DNA of 34,287 bases from Paracoccus haematequi (GTDB taxonomy: Bacteria; Pseudomonadota; Alphaproteobacteria; Rhodobacterales; Rhodobacteraceae): positions 1-34,287 of the forward strand of contig NZ_UZWE01000068.1 of NCBI RefSeq assembly GCF_900631945.1. Reading direction: 5' to 3'. The first letter of the stretch is position 1, and each line of letters starts with the position of its first letter. Under the pieces are notes generated by a model. That model was not told the origin of the DNA and made no database searches. It worked only from the letters and a program-made list of their open reading frames with translations. A program made the position numbers and the translations under genes. Of the stretch, positions 29,586 through 34,287 are shown in pieces.

Positions 29586-31254
29586 CCGCCTGATCTATCT
29601 GCCGCTGGGCGGCGCGGGCGAAATCGGCATGAATGCCTATGTCTATGGCTACGGCTCGCCGGGGCGGGAACGGCTGATCCTGGTCGATCTGGGGGTCAGC
29701 TTCGGCGACATGGACAGCAGCCCCGGCATCGACCTGATCATGCCCGATCTGACCTGGCTGGAACAGAACCGCGACCGGCTGGAGGCGATCTTCATCACCC
29801 ACGGGCACGAGGATCACCTGGGCGCGGTGGGTCATCTGTATGGCCGCCTGAACGTGCCGATCTATGCCCGCCAGTTCACCGGCGCCCTGGTTCGCCTGAA
29901 GCTGGAGGAGCAGGGCCACCCCGCCTCTGCCGTCAACATCACCGGCGCCCGCCCCGAGGTGACGCAGGTCGGCCCCTTCACCGTGCAATTCGTGCCGGTC
30001 AGTCACTCGATCCCCGAAAGCGCGGCGCTGATCATCGACACGCCGGCGGGCCGGGTGCTGCATACCGGCGATTTCAAGCTGGACGGCACCCCGGTGGTGG
30101 GCGACGCCTTCGACCCGATCCTGTGGCACGACATCGCGGCCGAGGGCCGGGGCATCAAGGTTCTGGCCTGCGACAGCACCAACATCTTCTCGACCCATCC
30201 GGGCCGGTCCGAGGCCGTGCTGGCCAACCCGATCCTGGAATGGGTGATGGCGCAGAAGAACCTGGTCGTCGCCACCACCTTCGCCAGCAACATCGCGCGC
30301 CTCAAAACGCTGTCGGACGCCGCCATCGCCGGAGGCCGCAAGGTCTGCCTGCTGGGTCGCGCCATGCGCAAGATGGTGGCGGTCGGCCTGGAAACCGGCG
30401 TGCTGACCGATTTCCCCGACACGATCGGACCCGAGGAAGCCGCAAGCCTGCCCCGCAGCCAGGTGATGCTGCTGGCGACCGGCAGCCAGGGCGAACGCCG
30501 CGCCGCCAGCGCGCAACTGTCCCGTGGCCGTTACCTGGGCCTGGCGCTGAAGGAAGGCGACAGCTTCCTGTTCAGCTCGAAGACGATTCCCGGCAACGAA
30601 CGCTCGGTCGGGCGGATCATGAACGCGCTGAGCGAGCTGGGCGTCGATGTCTTTGATGCCGACGACGGGCTTTACCACGTCTCGGGCCACGCCAACCGTC
30701 CTGATATCGAGGCCCTGCACGAATTGCTGAAGCCCGAGATCGTGATCCCCATGCACGGCGAACATCTGCATCTGCGGGAACATGTGATGCTGGCGCGCGG
30801 CAAGGGCATCGCGGCCGAGATCGCGACCAACGGCACCATGCTGGATCTGACCGGCGACGCGCCCCGGATCGTGGATCAGGTGGAAACCGGGCGGCTGTAT
30901 CTGGACGGCACGGTGCTGATCGGCGCGATGGACGGCGTGGTGCGCGACCGCATCCGCATGGCGCTGAACGGCCATGCCCTGGTCAGCGTGATCGTGGACG
31001 AGGACGACAACGTCCTGCCCGACGCCTGGGTGGAGCTGATGGGCCTTCCCGGCCGCACCCGGGGCGGCAACGACCTGGGCAGCCATATCGAGGGCGAACT
31101 GGCCGAATTCCTGGAAGGCGCGGACAGCCGCGTGGTCCGCGACGACGCCAAGATGGACGAGGCGATCCGCAAGATCACCCGCCAGGTCGCCATGGAGGAG
31201 ATCGGCAAGAAGCCCGAAGTGACGGTCATCATCAGCCGGTTGATGGGGGAATAG
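29578..31254 (+). CDS. rnj: Ribonuclease J
   Basis: This is a metallo-beta-lactamase / beta-CASP ribonuclease (558 residues) with endo- and 5'-exonuclease activity in mRNA turnover and rRNA maturation. The zinc motif HGHEDH (H75, H77, D79, H80) and later ligands (SHSIPES, HTGDFK) are present, as is the beta-CASP end MHGEHLHLREH. A C-terminal domain follows. Alphaproteobacteria often have both RNase J and RNase E. Confidence 0.95.
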   Translation: MADRLIYLPLGGAGEIGMNAYVYGYGSPGRERLILVDLGVSFGDMDSSPGIDLIMPDLTWLEQNRDRLEAIFITHGHEDHLGAVGHLYGRLNVPIYARQFTGALVRLKLEEQGHPASAVNITGARPEVTQVGPFTVQFVPVSHSIPESAALIIDTPAGRVLHTGDFKLDGTPVVGDAFDPILWHDIAAEGRGIKVLACDSTNIFSTHPGRSEAVLANPILEWVMAQKNLVVATTFASNIARLKTLSDAAIAGGRKVCLLGRAMRKMVAVGLETGVLTDFPDTIGPEEAASLPRSQVMLLATGSQGERRAASAQLSRGRYLGLALKEGDSFLFSSKTIPGNERSVGRIMNALSELGVDVFDADDGLYHVSGHANRPDIEALHELLKPEIVIPMHGEHLHLREHVMLARGKGIAAEIATNGTMLDLTGDAPRIVDQVETGRLYLDGTVLIGAMDGVVRDRIRMALNGHALVSVIVDEDDNVLPDAWVELMGLPGRTRGGNDLGSHIEGELAEFLEGADSRVVRDDAKMDEAIRKITRQVAMEEIGKKPEVTVIISRLMGE

Positions 31255-31307
31255 CGCCGGGCAGGGGGGCTTGACCCGGCATCCGCGCCGGTGCAATCCC
31301 CCAACCC

Positions 31308-32024
31308 ATGTCCGATACGCCCAAGACACCCTTCGATCCGAACCCGCCGCGCCGCAACTTCTATGGCCGGCGGCACGGCAAGACCCTGCGCCAAAGCCAG
31401 AAGGGCTATCTGTCCGAGGATCTGGGCGATCTGCGCCCGCGCGGCATTACCGTGCAGGACAATCCCGACCGCCGCCCCATCGACCCGGCGGCGATCTTCG
31501 GCGACGACCGGCCGATCTGGCTGGAGGTCGGTTTCGGCGGCGGCGAACACATGGTCCACATGGCCGCCCGTTATCCCGAGATCGGCATCATCGGCTGCGA
31601 GCCGTTCATCAACGGCGTGGCCATGCTGCTGGGCAAGATCCGCAACGCGGGTGTCAGCAATGTCAGCGTGCATCCGGGCGATGCGCGCGACCTGATGGAC
31701 GTTCTGCCCGACGCCTCGATCAGCCGGGCCTTCCTGAACTATCCCGATCCCTGGCCGAAGGCCCGCCACCACCGCCGCCGCTTCGTGACCCCCGAACATC
31801 TGATCCCGCTTGCCCGCGTGATGCGGCCCGGCGCCGAGTTCCGCGTGGCAACCGATATCCCCGACTATATGCGCCAGACGCTGGAAGAGGTGCCCCCGGC
31901 GGGCTTCGACCTGGTGGCCGAAACCCCCGAGGCCTGGGACGACTGGATCAGCACCCGATACGAGCAAAAGGCCCTGCGGGAGGGGCGTTCGCCCCATTAT
32001 GCCACCTTCCGGCGCAAGGGCTGA
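31308..32024 (+). CDS. trmB: tRNA (guanine-N7-)-methyltransferase
   Basis: This makes m7G46 in tRNA variable loops using S-adenosylmethionine. It has 238 residues. NFYGRRHGK at the N-terminus, the SAM-binding LEVGFGGGEH, and FLNYPDPWPKARHHRRRF are typical. No ribosome-binding site precedes ATG 31308, so translation may be leaderless or use a weak site. A GCCGGG/CCCGGC hairpin (31256-31280) without a T-run lies between rnj and this gene. Confidence 0.95.
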   Translation: MSDTPKTPFDPNPPRRNFYGRRHGKTLRQSQKGYLSEDLGDLRPRGITVQDNPDRRPIDPAAIFGDDRPIWLEVGFGGGEHMVHMAARYPEIGIIGCEPFINGVAMLLGKIRNAGVSNVSVHPGDARDLMDVLPDASISRAFLNYPDPWPKARHHRRRFVTPEHLIPLARVMRPGAEFRVATDIPDYMRQTLEEVPPAGFDLVAETPEAWDDWISTRYEQKALREGRSPHYATFRRKG

Positions 32025-32078
32025 CGGGCGGCGAAAAAGCCCTTGTCACTGACCAGGCCCGCCCCTATACCGGCCGGC

Positions 32079-32168
32079 GGAGTGGTGGCCGAGTGGTCGA
32101 AGGCACACCCCTGCTAAGGGTGCAGGCGGGAAACCGTCTCGAGGGTTCGAATCCCTTCCACTCCGCCA
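32079..32168 (+). tRNA. tRNA-Ser (anticodon GCU)
   Basis: This is a class II tRNA of 90 bases including CCA. Acceptor GGAGTGG pairs with CCACTCC, with discriminator G and encoded CCA. The anticodon stem is CACCC/GGGTG around CTGCTAA (anticodon GCT), followed by a long variable arm and a T-arm with GGTTCGAATCC. It decodes AGC and AGU. Accessory DNA begins after its 3' end. Confidence 0.95.
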
Positions 32169-32192
32169 CTTGCACATTGCAAACCCGAAAAC

Positions 32193-32216
32193 AGGTCCCT
32201 CGCGGGGCCTTTTTCT
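32193..32216 (+). terminator. Rho-independent terminator after tRNA-Ser
   Basis: AGGTCCC (32193-32199), a TCGC loop, GGGGCCT (32204-32210) and TTTTCT form an intrinsic terminator 25 bases after the tRNA, with one G-U pair in the stem. Confidence 0.85.
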
Positions 32217-32593
32217 TTATGTGCCAAAGGGGTTTGCAAGGACCACCCGCCCTTCGGAGACTGGCCTGCCGCGCGAGATCGGTCTCCAAACGCCCACCGT
32301 CTCTTTCCACCCGCCCCTCGCTCCCGGCGAGACGGGTTCAAAATCCCCATAGATTTCAATGAACTGACGAGGTCGCGCTGCGCCGGTGTTTCGCTGGTTC
32401 CGGCTTGTCTCGATGGAGACGGAGACACGACACGGGCGGCGTGGTCGTTGGTATGTCTTGGAAGTTTTGCGCGAAGTCTCTGATGACAAACGCAGTTTCC
32501 CCATCTACCGTGCCATTCTGTCGGCTGGCCTTGGCTGTCTGGCCAATTCAGCTTTTGCCGCTTGCTGAGTTTCAACTGATCCGGATTTTGACT
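32217..32593. other. Gene-poor stretch between tRNA-Ser terminator and the nuclease fusion gene
   Basis: Short open frames occur on both strands but none has family sequence or a ribosome-binding site. The 5' extension of the following gene's frame (from ATG 32405) lies here; it looks non-coding because it is low in recognisable structure. I found no exact duplicate of the tRNA-Ser 3' end in it. Confidence 0.55.
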
Positions 32594-34192
32594 ATGCGTT
32601 TCGCGGCAGAAGACCTGTTGTCCGCCCTTCTAGAAGCCACACCCCTTCCGACCGTCCAGGCGCCGCGCGATGCACGCGGCCTCTACGGTCTCGTCGATCA
32701 TCATGGCGATATGCGCTACATCGGCTCGACCAGTTCGACCGATCAGACCTTCTACGAACGGATCCACCAGCGCCATCGGACCGGATCGGAGGGCATGAGC
32801 CACTACTTCTCGCAGATGTACAACACCGGCCGGATGTGGCGCGACCGCAAAGATGCGCTGACCAAGGCCGATGGTGACATTGCCAAGGCGCTGCGCAACG
32901 AATTCGTCGTCGATCACTGCCGCGCGGTCTGGCTGCCCTTGCCCGACACGGCGGATATCGCCCGGCTGGAGGCCGAGGTTCTCTCCCTCGCGCCCGACCA
33001 CGCCATCGCCTGGAACCGGCGCCGGATGCAGGCCTATGACGAGCCAGTCGATCTGGTCGAAGCCACGCTGCGCCGCCTCGGGTGGGGCGCGCGCGAACTG
33101 GCGGCCATTGAACGGCAGCGCCTGCGTTTCCGCTCCGCGATGGTTGGACCCGTCGCGGCGCCTGCGCCGAAGACCGCGGCCACGCGGCAGACGCGTGTCA
33201 CGCCCTTCCCCGAGGGCCCGTTCCGCTTCTTTGCTTTGGACGTCGAGACAGCGAACAACGACCGTGGCAGCATCTGCCAGATCGGTGTCGCCTGCGTGCG
33301 CCCCGACAATTCCATCGAGACTTGGATGACCTATGTCGACCCTCAGGTGGAGCGCTGGCTGTTCACCTATCTACACGGCATCAGCGCCCGCACGGTGCAG
33401 GGCGCTCCGACCTTTGCCGAGGTGCTGCCGGTGCTGCGGGATGTACTGAGTGGCGCGACGGTCTATCAGCACTCTGGTTTTGACCGCAGCGCCGTCGCCG
33501 CTGCCTGCGGCAACTGCGGCCTGCCGGTCCCGCAGTGGGACTGGCGCGACAGTGTCCACGTCGCCCGTGCCGCCTGGCCCGAGCTGCGGGGCAACGGCGG
33601 TCACGGCCTTGCAAGCCTCAAGCAGCATCTGGACCTCGTGTTCGAGCACCATGATGCGGGCGAGGACGCTCGCGCAGCAGCGGAAGTGGTCCTGCGCGCC
33701 GAAGGCGTCCAGTCCGCTCGCATGCAGCTTTCGGTTCCGTCGGCCCGGACGGCGATTGCGGAGGACGAGGATTTCGACTTGATCGAGGATCACGACGACA
33801 CCGTGATGGTTGTCCGGGAGGCTACGGCCCCACCGTTGCCGTCGCCAGACGCAATCCCGCGCCAGCACACCGGGCGCCTCATCGGCACTGCCGAAATCAC
33901 GCAGGGCAACATCGACAATAATCACATCTATCTCAGGACCTTCTTCGAGGAGTTTCCGGCTGATGCGATCGGTGGGTCGAACCGGGCCTCTGCCGCCCAG
34001 CGTGAAATTGCCGTCGACTGGGGCGGCAACACGGTGGTCATGACCGACCTCGATGGCGCCAAGAAGTTTTTCCGGAAGCGCGGGTGGATCCGGGATTTCT
34101 TTGATCGGTACGGCGTGCGTGCCGGGGATATGGTGACGGTCGAGGAAATGGCGCCCTACAGTTTTCGAGTGGCACCGCAGAGGCGTTCCTAG
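32594..34192 (+). CDS. GIY-YIG nuclease / DEDDh exonuclease / B3-like DNA-binding fusion protein
   Basis: This 532-residue multidomain protein starts at the ATG chosen because family sequence begins there; the frame is open from 32405. Domain 1 (about 27-145) has GLY (29-31), RYIGST (41-46) and a late LEAEV helix, as in GIY-YIG endonucleases. Domain 2 (about 210-370) is a DnaQ-like DEDDh exonuclease: D216-x-E218, HSGFD with D297, and HHDAGED with H353 and D358. Domain 3 (about 425-528) contains QGNIDNNHIYLRTFFEEFP and KKFFRKRGWIRDFFDRYGV followed by AGD, resembling the B3/EcoRII-N pseudobarrel DNA-binding fold. Nucleic-acid degradation is likely; target unknown. The TAG stop lies inside the CTAG next to the right IS, so the end may be natural or created by insertion. 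Confidence 0.85.
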   Translation: MRFAAEDLLSALLEATPLPTVQAPRDARGLYGLVDHHGDMRYIGSTSSTDQTFYERIHQRHRTGSEGMSHYFSQMYNTGRMWRDRKDALTKADGDIAKALRNEFVVDHCRAVWLPLPDTADIARLEAEVLSLAPDHAIAWNRRRMQAYDEPVDLVEATLRRLGWGARELAAIERQRLRFRSAMVGPVAAPAPKTAATRQTRVTPFPEGPFRFFALDVETANNDRGSICQIGVACVRPDNSIETWMTYVDPQVERWLFTYLHGISARTVQGAPTFAEVLPVLRDVLSGATVYQHSGFDRSAVAAACGNCGLPVPQWDWRDSVHVARAAWPELRGNGGHGLASLKQHLDLVFEHHDAGEDARAAAEVVLRAEGVQSARMQLSVPSARTAIAEDEDFDLIEDHDDTVMVVREATAPPLPSPDAIPRQHTGRLIGTAEITQGNIDNNHIYLRTFFEEFPADAIGGSNRASAAQREIAVDWGGNTVVMTDLDGAKKFFRKRGWIRDFFDRYGVRAGDMVTVEEMAPYSFRVAPQRRS

Positions 34193-34287
34193 GGTGTGTT
34201 GACGTTCACCGGAGTCGGATGACGGTTGCGGCGAGAGCAATGAAGGCGCTGAAACTTTCATCAGTCTTGCAGCAGCGCATGGCGATG
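34189..34287 (-). mobile_element. Terminal part of an IS5-family (IS427-like) insertion sequence, right contig edge
   Basis: After CTAG (34189-34192) comes the terminal repeat GGGTGTGTTGACGTTCA, then, on the minus strand, the end of a transposase gene. Orientation is the same as the left-edge copy, so the two would be direct repeats. Confidence 0.8.
34206..34287 (-). CDS. IS5-family transposase, C-terminal 26 residues only
   Basis: The minus-strand frame enters from the right edge and ends at TGA 34208-34206. It reads IAMRCCKTDESFSAFIALAA and then TVIRLR. The KTDxSF and LAATVIRLR pattern is the typical C-terminus of IS427-group transposases. It is probably the same element whose N-terminus appears at the left edge. 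Confidence 0.8.
   Translation of the reverse strand, partial: IAMRCCKTDESFSAFIALAATVIRLR

Noticed and set aside
32330..32350. tRNA-like T-arm sequence (GGGTTCAAAATCCCC) as a duplicated tRNA end
   Set aside because: It does not match the tRNA-Ser 3' end beyond the generic T-loop pattern and has an extra base, so it is not evidence for an attachment-site duplicate.
32405..32593. N-terminal extension of the nuclease fusion from ATG 32405
   Set aside because: No domain-like sequence or ribosome-binding site; recognisable GIY-YIG sequence starts after ATG 32594.

Overview
The window looks like a complete contig from an alphaproteobacterium of the Rhodobacteraceae, most likely Paracoccus or a close relative. 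The main reason is the central, GC-rich complex I cluster. It has the Paracoccus nqo order (nuoA-B-C-D-E-x-F-x-G-x-H-x-I-x-J-x-K-L-M-N, then birA) with small extra genes between the subunits. Subunit sequences such as NuoA and NuoB read as Paracoccus-type, and lipA has the usual family N-terminus. I had no database, so the genus is an inference.

Layout. (1) 1-99 and 34189-34287 are the two ends of an IS5-family (IS427-like) insertion sequence in the same orientation. Each stops exactly 99 bases inside the window, counting the CTAG target. (2) 100-8634 is a lower-GC accessory element. It holds a 5'-truncated primase-SF3 helicase, a terminator, about 700 bases of iteron-like repeats (a candidate replication origin), a compact operon of five small genes including an AlpA-like regulator, and, convergent to it, an AAA ATPase + DUF4435 pair resembling the PARIS anti-phage system (AriA/AriB), then a small lipoprotein gene. 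The element abuts the 3' end of a tRNA-Leu(CAA) gene. (3) 8635-10797 is backbone: tRNA-Leu, lipA and two small exported-protein genes. (4) 10853-28042 is the nuo operon, in which most genes overlap or nearly touch, with seven accessory ORFs. One of these, at 22144-22419, is strikingly AT-rich. (5) 28035-32024 continues with birA, coaX, rnj (RNase J) and trmB. (6) tRNA-Ser(GCU) at 32079-32168 and a terminator end the backbone. Beyond them lies a GIY-YIG / DEDDh exonuclease / B3-like fusion protein whose stop codon falls in the CTAG next to the right IS copy.

How the parts work together. The nuo operon makes the proton-pumping NADH:quinone oxidoreductase: NuoE/F/G form the NADH-oxidising module, NuoB/C/D/I the quinone-linking module, and NuoA/H/J/K/L/M/N the membrane arm. 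The downstream housekeeping genes are translationally coupled to it or close behind. The left accessory block reads like a P4-like phage satellite or integrative element at tRNA-Leu carrying an abortive-infection cargo. The right block reads like a second accessory site at tRNA-Ser with a nuclease fusion that may also be defensive. The most interesting signals are the satellite-like element with its origin-like repeats and PARIS-like pair, the three-domain nuclease fusion, and the foreign-looking gene inside the nuo operon.
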